This document shows positions 47,907 through 55,962 of a stretch of DNA of 64,000 nt, piece by piece. The notes below the pieces were generated by a model. It was not told the DNA's origin. It made no database searches and saw nothing but the letters and a program-made list of their open reading frames with translations. A program made the translations under genes and the position numbers. This DNA comes from Anaerolineales bacterium UBA2200 (lineage in GTDB: Bacteria > Chloroflexota > Anaerolineae > UBA2200): assembly GCA_002327925.1 (NCBI GenBank), contig DCVA01000003.1:1-64000 (forward strand), given 5' to 3'. Position 1 is the first letter of the stretch, and every line of letters begins with the position of its first letter.

Positions 47907-48714
47907 CCGTCCCGCCGGTGATGGGCTCTGTTGACGGTCGGCCAATCACCTGCTCCCGGCAGACCCGCACACAGATGCCGCAGACCTCGGCCTGCAGCCC
48001 CAGCGCCGTGATGCGGCGGCGGCACATCTCCCGGTAGTCATGGCGGCCCGGGCCGGTCGTATCCGCACCATGACTGGCCAGAATCGGGCAGGCATCCAGG
48101 CAGGCGCGACACTCTCCGCATCCGGCCAGCTTGCGGCTGTGGGGCGCCACCTTCCCGGGCAGAAAGAGGGTAGCGAGGCGCAGCGCCGGACCTGCCTCGG
48201 GAGTCACAATCAGCCCGTGTAGTCCACGCCAGCCCAGCCCGGCCGCCTCGGCAAAGGCCCTGTGGGAAACGCAGTGCGCAAAGTACTGGTCCACGTGTGA
48301 CACGGTCCCCGCCCAGCCTTCGACCGTAGCCTTCTCGGCCACTCCGCCGAACTCGCGTGCCAGCCGGTCGCAGATGTGGTTCAGTGCACGGTTAGTCTCT
48401 GTGTATGCCCCGGCGTAGGCGTTCCACGCATCGTCCGCGCCGGCTACCGACTGCCAGACGGGGGGAACCGCCAAAATCTCGGCCGGGTGGTAGAGCAGGC
48501 CCAGCGACACTGCGCAGACTTCTCTCTGGATTCGCGCAGAATCCAGAAGCATCTGGAGTCTTCGGCCCTGCTCGGGAAGCAGCCGCACGCCCTCCACGGG
48601 GGTGGCGGCGATCAGGCCCTTGCGACCAGCCCGCGCGCACAGGCGTAGGAATGACTCGCGGACAGAACCGAGCGGGCATAGATCCGAGCCGAACCGTCCC
48701 TCGAGTGCTGCCAC
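47881..48714 (-). CDS. QueG-like 4Fe-4S double-cluster protein
   Basis: A 277-aa protein whose C-terminal third carries two iron-sulfur motifs: CGECRACLDACP, and a second set with a lone Cys (EMCRR) followed by CGICVRVC. The arrangement resembles the ferredoxin-like part of epoxyqueuosine reductase (QueG), but the chain is shorter and the rest is weakly conserved, so a redox protein of this family is safer than queuosine synthesis. The GTG start overlaps the region just after the CoA-transferase stop (1-nt gap), suggesting coupling. Confidence 0.75.
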   Translation of the reverse strand: MAALEGRFGSDLCPLGSVRESFLRLCARAGRKGLIAATPVEGVRLLPEQGRRLQMLLDSARIQREVCAVSLGLLYHPAEILAVPPVWQSVAGADDAWNAYAGAYTETNRALNHICDRLAREFGGVAEKATVEGWAGTVSHVDQYFAHCVSHRAFAEAAGLGWRGLHGLIVTPEAGPALRLATLFLPGKVAPHSRKLAGCGECRACLDACPILASHGADTTGPGRHDYREMCRRRITALGLQAEVCGICVRVCREQVIGRPSTEPITGGTATRAQDGT

Positions 48715-48715
48715 C

Positions 48716-49882
48716 CTACACGACCCCTTCGCTTCTTAGCCGCTCGACGTCCTCCGGTGAGTACCCCAGCTCCGCCAGCACCTGTGCCGTGTACTCTCCC
48801 AACTTGGGCGCGGCCGCAGACGGCTCGTCGCGCGCATTGACAGGAGTGAGCAGGAGCTCTTGCTGCCAGAGACCGCGCGTCTGCATCTGGGGATGAGACA
48901 TGGCCTCGGCCAGCGAAAGGATTGGCTCGCAGCAGCAATCTCTGGTTGAGAAGAGCTCCACCCAGTAGTGCTGCGGCTGAGTGCGGAACAGCGCGGCCAG
49001 GTCGGCAATCAGCGCCCTCTGATTGGATTCGTACTGTCGCGGCCACCACTCTTCGCGTCCCACCGCGACACAAAAAGCCTGCCAGAAGTGCGGCTCGAGC
49101 GCAGCCACGGACATATAGCGGCCATCCTCGGTCCGATAGCGGTTGTAGCAGGCCAGTCTTCCACTGAGCCAGCTGCTGCCCCGCTGCGGCGAGTTGCCGC
49201 TGGAGATCATCTCCGCAAGAGGCAGGGCCATCAGCGATGTTACGCTGTCGAGCATCGACATATCCAGGTAGCATCCCTGGCCCGTGCGTTCCCGCGCGAG
49301 CAAGACCGAGGTTATGGCCAGCGCTGTCCACAGGCCAGCCACCATGTCCACCAGAGGAACTGCCGAGAGAGCGGGCGCCTCGTCCTCAGCCCCGTTGAGA
49401 TCCAACCAGCCGGACAGAGCCAGACAGCTCAGGTCGTGACACGCCCTGTCGCGATAGGGGCCTTCCTGCCCGTAGCCGCTCAGTGAGGCATAGACAAGGC
49501 GCGGATTGTTCTCCTGCAGCGCTGCGTAGTGCAACCCAAGCCGCTCCATCACCCCGGGCCGAAAGCCCTCCAGCAGAACATCAGCGCCGCTGACGAGCTG
49601 CATCAGAATCACACGGCCCTGAATGGACTTGAGGTTGCAGGTGATACTCTTCTTGTCGCGGTTCAGCAGCCGGAACAGCGCCGGCTGATTGTCCGCTTCG
49701 GTCGAGTCTCTTCCGCCCGGGATGAGGGACAGCGGATAACGCGTTGGGTCGCCAAAGTTGCGCTCTTCAACCTTGATGACCTCGGCCCCCAGGTCGGCCA
49801 GTACCAGAGATGCGAACGGCCCGGGCGCCAGCCGGGTGAGGTCCAGAATGCGCGTTCCGAGCAGGGGTCTGGATACCATCAT
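48716..49882 (-). CDS. Family III CoA-transferase (CaiB/BaiF-like)
   Basis: A 388-aa enzyme that moves CoA between carboxylic acids. The family start TRILDLTRLAPGPFASLVLADLGAEVIKVE is complete, with the DVLLEGFRPGVMERLGL stretch and a conserved PLVDMVAG element near residue 170. GGAGG lies about 10 nt before ATG-ATG. It is followed by the Fe-S protein gene. The acyl substrate is unknown. Confidence 0.93.
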   Translation of the reverse strand: MMVSRPLLGTRILDLTRLAPGPFASLVLADLGAEVIKVEERNFGDPTRYPLSLIPGGRDSTEADNQPALFRLLNRDKKSITCNLKSIQGRVILMQLVSGADVLLEGFRPGVMERLGLHYAALQENNPRLVYASLSGYGQEGPYRDRACHDLSCLALSGWLDLNGAEDEAPALSAVPLVDMVAGLWTALAITSVLLARERTGQGCYLDMSMLDSVTSLMALPLAEMISSGNSPQRGSSWLSGRLACYNRYRTEDGRYMSVAALEPHFWQAFCVAVGREEWWPRQYESNQRALIADLAALFRTQPQHYWVELFSTRDCCCEPILSLAEAMSHPQMQTRGLWQQELLLTPVNARDEPSAAAPKLGEYTAQVLAELGYSPEDVERLRSEGVV

Positions 49883-49913
49883 GAGCCAAAACCTCCATTA
49901 GCCAGGTCGACCC

Positions 49914-49942
49914 ATTATAGCCGCACGCCGACTCGCCAGCAA
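49914..49942 (-). promoter_or_regulatory. Promoter for the CoA-transferase gene
   Basis: On the minus strand TTGCTG (49937-49942) and TATAAT (49914-49919) are 17 bp apart, 31 nt upstream of the ATG. Confidence 0.7.
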
Positions 49943-49953
49943 GGCGGAGGCAC

Positions 49954-49982
49954 TTGACATTGAGTAGGTGCCGCCATAGAAT
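49954..49982 (+). promoter_or_regulatory. Promoter for the small membrane-protein gene
   Basis: TTGACA (49954-49959) and TAGAAT (49977-49982) are 17 bp apart. It is back-to-back with the CoA-transferase promoter. Confidence 0.82.
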
Positions 49983-50048
49983 GGAACGGAGCGTGGCAGA
50001 CGGGAATGACCCGACAGGGCGGGTGCGGTCGTCGAAAGGAGAACAGCC

Positions 50049-50525
50049 ATGACTGAAGAACAACGCCAGAACGATAGCGCAGGAATGCCCCCGGAAACGG
50101 GCGGCAAAAAGTACGATGAGAAGGATGAGAAGGAGCGACGCGAGGACCAGGAGAAGCACAACGAGAAGGAAGAGAAGGAAACGACCCAGCAGGACCCGCT
50201 CAGTCGCATCATGTGGGCTATCTTCCTCATTGCCGCCGGCCTGATTCTCCTTGCCCAGACCCAGGGGTACATCACCTGGGATCAGTTCGGTGGATTCTGG
50301 AGCTTGCTGTTTCTCACGATCGGCGTTTTCACACTGGCAGAGGTTCTTCTCCGCCTGTTGCTGCCGGCCTACCGCAGACCGGTGGCGGGCCAACTGGTGA
50401 CAGGCATCGTCTTCCTAATCCTCGGCCTGGGCGGGATCATAGGTCTCGAATTCAGCGGAGCCATCATCCTCATAGCCCTCGGATTGGCGATTCTGGTGGG
50501 CGGGCTGACACGCGGTCGTTTCTGA
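50049..50525 (+). CDS. Small membrane protein, LiaI/LiaF-type transmembrane region
   Basis: A 158-aa protein with a highly charged Lys/Glu/Asp N terminus (about 1-50) and four hydrophobic helices from residue 55 to the end. The pattern resembles LiaI-LiaF-like membrane regions seen in envelope-stress proteins; no DNA-binding or kinase partner is adjacent. AAAGGAG precedes the ATG. Its TGA stop directly abuts the stop of the convergent GH3 gene (TGATCA, 50523-50528) with no spacer. Confidence 0.8.
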   Translation: MTEEQRQNDSAGMPPETGGKKYDEKDEKERREDQEKHNEKEEKETTQQDPLSRIMWAIFLIAAGLILLAQTQGYITWDQFGGFWSLLFLTIGVFTLAEVLLRLLLPAYRRPVAGQLVTGIVFLILGLGGIIGLEFSGAIILIALGLAILVGGLTRGRF

Positions 50526-51683
50526 TCAGGGCACTCCGAAATCGAGGCGGCTGATCTGGTCCCAGTAATACGCCAGCCTGGTCCAGCGACCCTCGCGGCC
50601 GATGCAGCGAAAGTACGGAGGGTCGAAGGCCAGGATCAAATCGCCAATACGATAGCGCGGCAGAATGGGTGTTGACACTACCAGGCTGCCCGTCTCTCCG
50701 GGCGACATCTCGTGCAGTTGAATGACGCCACGCTTCGTTGCCACTTCAAAGAAGAAGAGATCATAGTTCGGAACCCACGCCCGGCGACTATCGCGCTGCT
50801 GTCCGAACATGCCCTCGGTCGCCCCGTAGATCTCCATGATGGTAACCGGCCCGTACATCGCGCGCAGCGCAGGAACATAGCGCGTGTTGATGCCCGGTAC
50901 GCTGCCCAGGGTCATCACGCGCGCCTTCCACAGGTCCCTGGGATAGACACCATGGGCACGCTTCAGATAGCGGCCAAAGGCAACCGCCGTAGGCGCCACG
51001 CCTCCCACCACGGAGACATTCTGGTCCCTGCAGCGTTCATAGGCGAGCTCGAAACGGCGCTCCCAGTCGGCTCTGGTCTTGCCCCCGGCCAGCGCGTCGA
51101 TGTCTTCCTGTGCGGGCAGAGAACGTAAGGGAGTCCACTGGGACACGTACTTGACGTAGATTCCCGAGCTGTACCCATACTCCACATCGCGCTGCCCCAT
51201 CCGCACTGAGCCCACCACGGACGGAAAGTTGAGGTTCAGATTGAAATGCCGGAAGACCTCGTACTCGCCAGAGCGGAGCGTGTACTGCATCACGGCGCGT
51301 CCTGCGGCCACTCGCTTCATGATGTCGGTGGGTGTCATGGGGATGAACTTGGACTCACCGCGCGTTGTTCCGCGGGTGATCGCCCATCCCGCAGGCTCCT
51401 CGTAGAGGAGGAGATCCGTCTCACCTGCCATCGTGCGCTTGATGAGCGGCTTCAGGCTCTCGTAGGTAACGATGGGGAAGTTGCTGCGATACCTCTCGAC
51501 CGTGGTGACCCCGGCAGCGTTGTGTTCCTGCCCGTAGCGCGTTCGAGCATAGCCATCCACTAGGTCCTTCAGTACCTGCCCTTGTGCAGCAGCCGGGTCG
51601 TTCACCGCCTCATGCCACGGCTGCACGAATGCCGACAGCATGTCACGGGTCTGCTGGTCCTCCGTCGTCGTTTCCCCAGCCAT
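50526..51683 (-). CDS. GH3-family acyl-adenylate protein, short form
   Basis: A 385-aa protein related to plant GH3 acyl-acid amido synthetases, part of the adenylate-forming superfamily. The phosphate-binding loop is TRGTTRGESKFIP near residue 104, the A5-like motif is EIYGATEG near 295 and the hinge is YRIGDLI near 352. The chain ends about 25 residues after the hinge, so the C-terminal lid domain of usual 500-600-residue GH3 proteins is missing. AGGAGGT precedes the ATG. The stop abuts the neighbouring gene's stop. The acid and acceptor are unknown. Confidence 0.83.
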   Translation of the reverse strand: MAGETTTEDQQTRDMLSAFVQPWHEAVNDPAAAQGQVLKDLVDGYARTRYGQEHNAAGVTTVERYRSNFPIVTYESLKPLIKRTMAGETDLLLYEEPAGWAITRGTTRGESKFIPMTPTDIMKRVAAGRAVMQYTLRSGEYEVFRHFNLNLNFPSVVGSVRMGQRDVEYGYSSGIYVKYVSQWTPLRSLPAQEDIDALAGGKTRADWERRFELAYERCRDQNVSVVGGVAPTAVAFGRYLKRAHGVYPRDLWKARVMTLGSVPGINTRYVPALRAMYGPVTIMEIYGATEGMFGQQRDSRRAWVPNYDLFFFEVATKRGVIQLHEMSPGETGSLVVSTPILPRYRIGDLILAFDPPYFRCIGREGRWTRLAYYWDQISRLDFGVP

Positions 51684-51735
51684 GCCGTACCTCCTGACCC
51701 TCGGAACAGGTTAGGCCGACCACGAGCAGCGCCGG

Positions 51736-52560
51736 TCAGCGCGTGATCAGAAACGCCAGCTCGCCCGGGAACTCGAAACGCTCGATGCGCCCGGGCTGTC
51801 CAGAGACCAGTGCGCGAAAATGCTCCTCATAGTTGCGCGGCATCCCCCTGTCACGTCCCCCGAGAGAACGCATTGGGAAGGATACCAGCACGCGTTTGGC
51901 CGGGACGGTTTCCAGCAGTCGCCTTCCTGACGTGTTGTCCAACTGCTCCAGGCAGGGGAGACTTTTGAGCATCAGCGCCAGGTCGGCCTCTCCCGTAAGC
52001 TGTCCCGCTGAGAGGGCCAATGGCAGGTTGGCGGCCGCATCGCATGCTTCGGCCAAACCGGATACCCCCAGGAGGGGCAGTGCCTGTCGCAGGAAGGCGG
52101 CGAGGTCGTCATACATATCGCAGGCCAGATAGAGCGCTCCCGGAGCCAGGGGCATCCAGGGTATGCTCAGCGGAGCCAGGCCGCAGGCAATGTCCAGAAC
52201 CGTCTTCGGGGGCTCGAGGCCGGCCAGTGATTCGGTGAAGAACCGCTCGAGAATCGGCAGCCGCTCTCTGGTCGACGACTGGTGCTGCATGATGCTACGA
52301 CAGGCAGCGCGAAGCTCGTCCGGACGGCCACCCTGAGCCGCCCGTCGCATGACTTCCAGCCAGAAGGGATAATCCGCTTCCTCATCGAGGAATGCGCCAC
52401 CCACCCGGTGCAGCCGGCTCTTGGTAGCCTTGAGCGCCGCCTTCCACGACCGCCTGGCAGACAACTCACGAGCGCCAACGCGTCGTACCAGATCAGGGCA
52501 CACGGAAGCGTACTTCTTGCTTTCAGCGACAGCCCGGACGAGACGCTCCAGGTCATCCAT
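51736..52560 (-). CDS. 16S rRNA (guanine1405-N7)-methyltransferase family (Arm/FmrO/Rmt-like)
   Basis: A 274-aa SAM-dependent methyltransferase matching aminoglycoside-resistance enzymes that methylate N7 of G1405 in 16S rRNA. Signatures in order: SKKYASVCPD (14-23), STRERLPIL (96-104), SAM motif LDIACGLAPL (122-131, Ala where Asn is usual), KSLPCLEQ (199-206) and SFPMRSLGGR followed by RGM and NY (227-244). The N-terminal helical domain used for 30S binding is intact. Its ATG overlaps the tgt stop by 8 nt (ATGGATGA), so translation is probably coupled; a GTG at 52581 is the alternative start. Resistance to 4,6-disubstituted 2-deoxystreptamine drugs is predicted, not shown. Confidence 0.9.
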   Translation of the reverse strand: MDDLERLVRAVAESKKYASVCPDLVRRVGARELSARRSWKAALKATKSRLHRVGGAFLDEEADYPFWLEVMRRAAQGGRPDELRAACRSIMQHQSSTRERLPILERFFTESLAGLEPPKTVLDIACGLAPLSIPWMPLAPGALYLACDMYDDLAAFLRQALPLLGVSGLAEACDAAANLPLALSAGQLTGEADLALMLKSLPCLEQLDNTSGRRLLETVPAKRVLVSFPMRSLGGRDRGMPRNYEEHFRALVSGQPGRIERFEFPGELAFLITR

Positions 52561-53701
52561 TCTGGCCCTGGCGCAGCACACGCAGCCGGGAGATGAGCTG
52601 CATCATGAAGCGGAGGTTGTGCAGCGTTGCCAGTCGGTAGAAGAGGCTGTCGCCCACACGGAACAGGTGATGCAGGAGGGCCAGAGAGTAGTCCGTGCAG
52701 CACAGGCAGTCGCAGTGCAGCGAAACGGGTTGACGAGACCGCATGTGCTTCTCGTCCTGCACATACACGTAAGAGTACCAGTTGTCCGTGAGCGAGCTGG
52801 CTGCAGGATCCTCATCGAAGCGGAAGAGGCGGCCATGACGGGCATCGCGAGTGGGCATTGTGCTGTCAAACAGGCTGTACCCCATACGAGCGCAGGTGAC
52901 CAGATTTCCCGGCTGGCCCACCCCCAGAGCATGCAGAGGGAATTGAGTCGGGATCAGCTCGCGCGTCCAGGCGATGACATCATGCAGCAGCTGGCCCCTG
53001 CTGTCGAGAGGCCAGCCTCCCAGACCATAGCCGTCGAAACCGATTTCCAGCAACTGCTCCGCGCAGCGCTTGCGCAGATCGAAATCACCCCCGCCTTGAA
53101 CCACGGCAAAAAGCAGCGGGCTATCTTTGCCGCGATCAGCCACCCTGCGGTCGAACTCTTCGCGGCAGCGCCGCGCCCACTTCACGGTTCGCTGAACAGA
53201 CTGGACCTGGTCTTCAGCTGGCTGGTCGACATCGGTGCAGTCATCGAGGCAGACGACGATGTCGGCCCCATATTCGAGCTGCAGTTGAACGCTCTTTTCG
53301 GGGGTGAGCTGGAAACGCCTCTCCGAGCCTTCAGGGCGGAACAACATTCCGCGTTCGGTGAGACTGCCGTAGCTGGGATTCTGGTGAATGAGCGAATAAA
53401 TCTGGAATCCGCCCGAATCCGTGACGATGGGCCCGTTCCAGCCAAAGAGGCCATGCAGTCCGCCAAGCGCCTTGATGGTGGAGGAACCCGGCTTCTGCAT
53501 CAGGTGGAACACGTTCATCTGCAGCGCTTCCACCCCACAACCCAGGAGATCTCTGGCCTCGAGCCCTCTCACGACTCCCTGAGTAGCATCGGGAAGGAAG
53601 AGTGGCAACCCTACCTCGCCATGGGGCAGAGCCAGCGACCGGCGCAACTGCCCTGACCGATTAGGCTCCCGCACATTGTCTGGCACAATCCCCTCGCTCA
53701 T
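52553..53701 (-). CDS. tgt: tRNA-guanine transglycosylase-family protein with variant substrate loop
   Basis: A 382-aa TIM-barrel enzyme of the queuine/archaeosine transglycosylase family. Active-site elements are DSGGFQ (95-100), LDDC (152-155), VQGG (201-204) and the nucleophile D279 in FDSTMPTRDARHG. Zinc ligands are C330, C332, C335 and H361. The loop that reads LAVGE in classical bacterial Tgt is here LGGWP (227-231), so base specificity may differ. It is bacterial in type by its MPTR segment. It is fused by overlap to the 16S rRNA methyltransferase gene. No queA or queF gene is in the window. Confidence 0.88.
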   Translation of the reverse strand: MSEGIVPDNVREPNRSGQLRRSLALPHGEVGLPLFLPDATQGVVRGLEARDLLGCGVEALQMNVFHLMQKPGSSTIKALGGLHGLFGWNGPIVTDSGGFQIYSLIHQNPSYGSLTERGMLFRPEGSERRFQLTPEKSVQLQLEYGADIVVCLDDCTDVDQPAEDQVQSVQRTVKWARRCREEFDRRVADRGKDSPLLFAVVQGGGDFDLRKRCAEQLLEIGFDGYGLGGWPLDSRGQLLHDVIAWTRELIPTQFPLHALGVGQPGNLVTCARMGYSLFDSTMPTRDARHGRLFRFDEDPAASSLTDNWYSYVYVQDEKHMRSRQPVSLHCDCLCCTDYSLALLHHLFRVGDSLFYRLATLHNLRFMMQLISRLRVLRQGQNG

Positions 53702-53746
53702 AGACCCTCATAGTGCACTGAAATGGCCAATTCTGCAAAAGGCCGC

Positions 53747-53775
53747 TTGCCTGCTGAAGCAGACGTGAGTAAACT
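53747..53775 (+). promoter_or_regulatory. Promoter for the MFS gene
   Basis: TTGCCT (53747-53752) and TAAACT (53770-53775) are 17 bp apart, with predicted start near 53782 and the ATG at 53803. It is moderately conserved only. Confidence 0.5.
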
Positions 53776-53802
53776 GCGACCATTCTGCCAGCATGAGGAT
53801 TC

Positions 53803-55110
53803 ATGGGTTCTGACCCCTGTACAACGTCCGTCGGCGCCGTTGCCGAGAGAGAAGCCTACGAGACCCAGATCCAGCGGGACCTGCGTTGGAATTTCGCCGT
53901 CAATGTGGCCGATGGGGCCTTCTTCTGGCTCGCACTGAGCTTTGCCGCACCCAGCACGATCATGCCCCTGTACGTCAGCCATCTGACAGACAATGCCCTC
54001 CTGATCGGCCTTGTCACAGCCATCAACGGGGCCGGCTGGTATCTGCCCCAATTGCTCACGGCGAATTATGTCGAGCGTATGCCTGTCAAGAAGAAGCTGG
54101 TTATCAACCTCGGCCTGTTCACTGAGCGGCTGCCCTTTGTGGTGATGGCCGCCTCGGTCTTTGCCTTCGCCGGCTCGCGCCCTGATCTGGCTCTGGTCTT
54201 CTTCTTCCTGACCTTTACCTGGCACACCCTGGGCGCGGGCATCATTGCCGTGGCATGGCAGGATATGGTGGCCAAGGTCATCCCCTCGCGCTACCGGGGC
54301 AGACTGCTGGGATTGGCCAATGCTATGGGCACAACGACCGGAATGCTGGGATCCGCGGTGGGCGCCTGGATCCTGGCACGCTACCCATTCCCCACCAACT
54401 ATGGGATCTGCGTGTCCCTGCTGGCGCTGTTCATCCTCGCCTCGTGGGGCAGCCTGGCCCTGACCCGCGAGCCGCCTCTGCACTCCTCCAAACCCGTCAT
54501 CTCCCTCAGGCAGTACGCTCAGCGCCTGCCCGAGATTCTACGCCGCGACCGCAACTTTGCCGCCTATCTGGCCACCCGGGTGATGACGGCTTTCGCCAAA
54601 ATGGGAATAGGGTTTGTCGCCGTATACGCAGTCCAGCGCTGGAAGATGAGCGACAGCCAGGCCGGCCTCTACACCACGGTGCTTCTGGCGGGAGAGACGG
54701 CAGCCTACCTGGGCGCCGGAGCACTTGGAGACAAACGAGGGCACAAGCTGGTGCTGGAGCTCAGCCTGATCCTGCTGGCCCTGGCCATGCTGGTCTCCTT
54801 CCTGGCACCCTCCCCCGTATGGATGTACGTGGGCTTCGCCGCAATGGGCACACTGATCGCGGCAGACATCCTCTCGGGGATCGCCATTACCATGGAGTTC
54901 AGCAATCCGGAAGACCGGCCCACCTACATCGGCCTGGCCAATACCGTACCTGGACTCTTCTCTGCGGTGGCCCCGCTTCTGGGCGGGTTGATCGCACTGC
55001 GGGCCAGCTACACGGCTCTGTTTCTCACTGCCGCGTTACTGTCACTGGCAACCTGGGGTGTGCTTCACTGGCTGGTTCGCGAACCGAGGCATGCCCCAAG
55101 GGCCGGGTGA
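53803..55110 (+). CDS. Major facilitator superfamily transporter
   Basis: A 435-aa integral membrane protein with about 12 hydrophobic segments. A GLANAMGTTTGMLG helix lies in the first half, the loop between halves is charged (LRQYAQRLPEILRRDRN), and the motif ALGDKRGHK resembles the MFS loop motif. GAGGA precedes the ATG. Its substrate cannot be told; the neighbour on the other strand is the tgt/arm pair, so drug export is possible but speculative. Confidence 0.9.
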   Translation: MGSDPCTTSVGAVAEREAYETQIQRDLRWNFAVNVADGAFFWLALSFAAPSTIMPLYVSHLTDNALLIGLVTAINGAGWYLPQLLTANYVERMPVKKKLVINLGLFTERLPFVVMAASVFAFAGSRPDLALVFFFLTFTWHTLGAGIIAVAWQDMVAKVIPSRYRGRLLGLANAMGTTTGMLGSAVGAWILARYPFPTNYGICVSLLALFILASWGSLALTREPPLHSSKPVISLRQYAQRLPEILRRDRNFAAYLATRVMTAFAKMGIGFVAVYAVQRWKMSDSQAGLYTTVLLAGETAAYLGAGALGDKRGHKLVLELSLILLALAMLVSFLAPSPVWMYVGFAAMGTLIAADILSGIAITMEFSNPEDRPTYIGLANTVPGLFSAVAPLLGGLIALRASYTALFLTAALLSLATWGVLHWLVREPRHAPRAG

Positions 55111-55122
55111 ACGCTCCACTGA

Positions 55123-55881
55123 CTACGGCGCTCGCCTAGCCGCGTAGAGCCCATAGCCGATGAGCGGCAGGAATCGCCTCCATGCTCCCAGCATAGTACG
55201 GCTGAGGAAGACTCTGCTCAGGCGCAGGTTCGCCAGGCCTTTCGTCATTGCCTGAACGTATCCCCCCAGGCCATCGACCTGACGGTGGCTCCTGGCCTGT
55301 TCACGCAGGCTGAAGCGACGTACATCATCCCGCAGCTGGTCGAAGCCGGCTTCTGCGAGGAGGCGGCGCCACCCATTCGCTTCCTGAGCATGGATGCCGA
55401 AAGTAATCTGTAGAATCTCCTCAAGCTCGCGCGGAGGCGATTGCAGGAGAGTCATCTCGTTCAGCCCAACGACGCCGCCCGGCCGCAGAATGCGGCGAAA
55501 CTCCGCCAGCACGTCTGCCGCCCGGCAGAAGGCCAGAACCGATTCGGCGATTACGAGGTCGAACTCACCATCAGCGAACGGCATGTTGTGCCCGTCGGCT
55601 CTAGTGACACGCGGGTCCCGCAGCAAACACTGCTTGTCCACCCGTCTACGGGTAGCGGCAGTGTTCACAGCGAGGCAATCCAGGGCAACGAGGCGAACCC
55701 CGTAGTCACGCACCAGCATCACAGCCGTGTGACCTGTGCCACAGCCCACGTCCAGCACCCTCTCTCCGGGGTGCATTCCACACAGCGCGAGCAGGCGACG
55801 GGTCCCCTCCGGACCTCCGAGATGCTCTGTGATCCCGGCCATCTCCCAGATGCTCCGCGGAACAGCCGCAAGGGTACTCAT
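55123..55881 (-). CDS. Class I SAM-dependent methyltransferase
   Basis: A 252-aa protein of the ubiquinone/menaquinone-type (UbiE-like) methyltransferase group. Motif I is VLDVGCGTGH near residue 43, motif II ends LVALD, motif III region is FDLVIAESVLAF near 108, and LRPGG follows near 132. A basic C-terminal part ends GYGLYAARRAP. GTGAGG precedes the ATG. The acceptor is unknown. It is convergent with the MFS gene with a 12-nt gap and no terminator seen. Confidence 0.88.
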   Translation of the reverse strand: MSTLAAVPRSIWEMAGITEHLGGPEGTRRLLALCGMHPGERVLDVGCGTGHTAVMLVRDYGVRLVALDCLAVNTAATRRRVDKQCLLRDPRVTRADGHNMPFADGEFDLVIAESVLAFCRAADVLAEFRRILRPGGVVGLNEMTLLQSPPRELEEILQITFGIHAQEANGWRRLLAEAGFDQLRDDVRRFSLREQARSHRQVDGLGGYVQAMTKGLANLRLSRVFLSRTMLGAWRRFLPLIGYGLYAARRAP

Positions 55882-55962
55882 TCTAGCCTCACTTCGCAGA
55901 CCAGTTCTCCACCGCGCTAGCAGCCGGCGAATGGCCCTGCCTCGTGACCGGGGCCTGTGCGG

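Noticed and set aside
52421..53656. A 411-aa open frame opposite the tgt/arm genes
   Set aside because: Both strands cannot be coding here. The minus strand carries full Tgt and Arm motifs, while the plus frame has low-complexity shadow composition.
53702..53740. A promoter for the tgt/arm operon on the minus strand
   Set aside because: Only a poor match (TTGCAG, 17 bp, CACTAT) was found; too weak to annotate.
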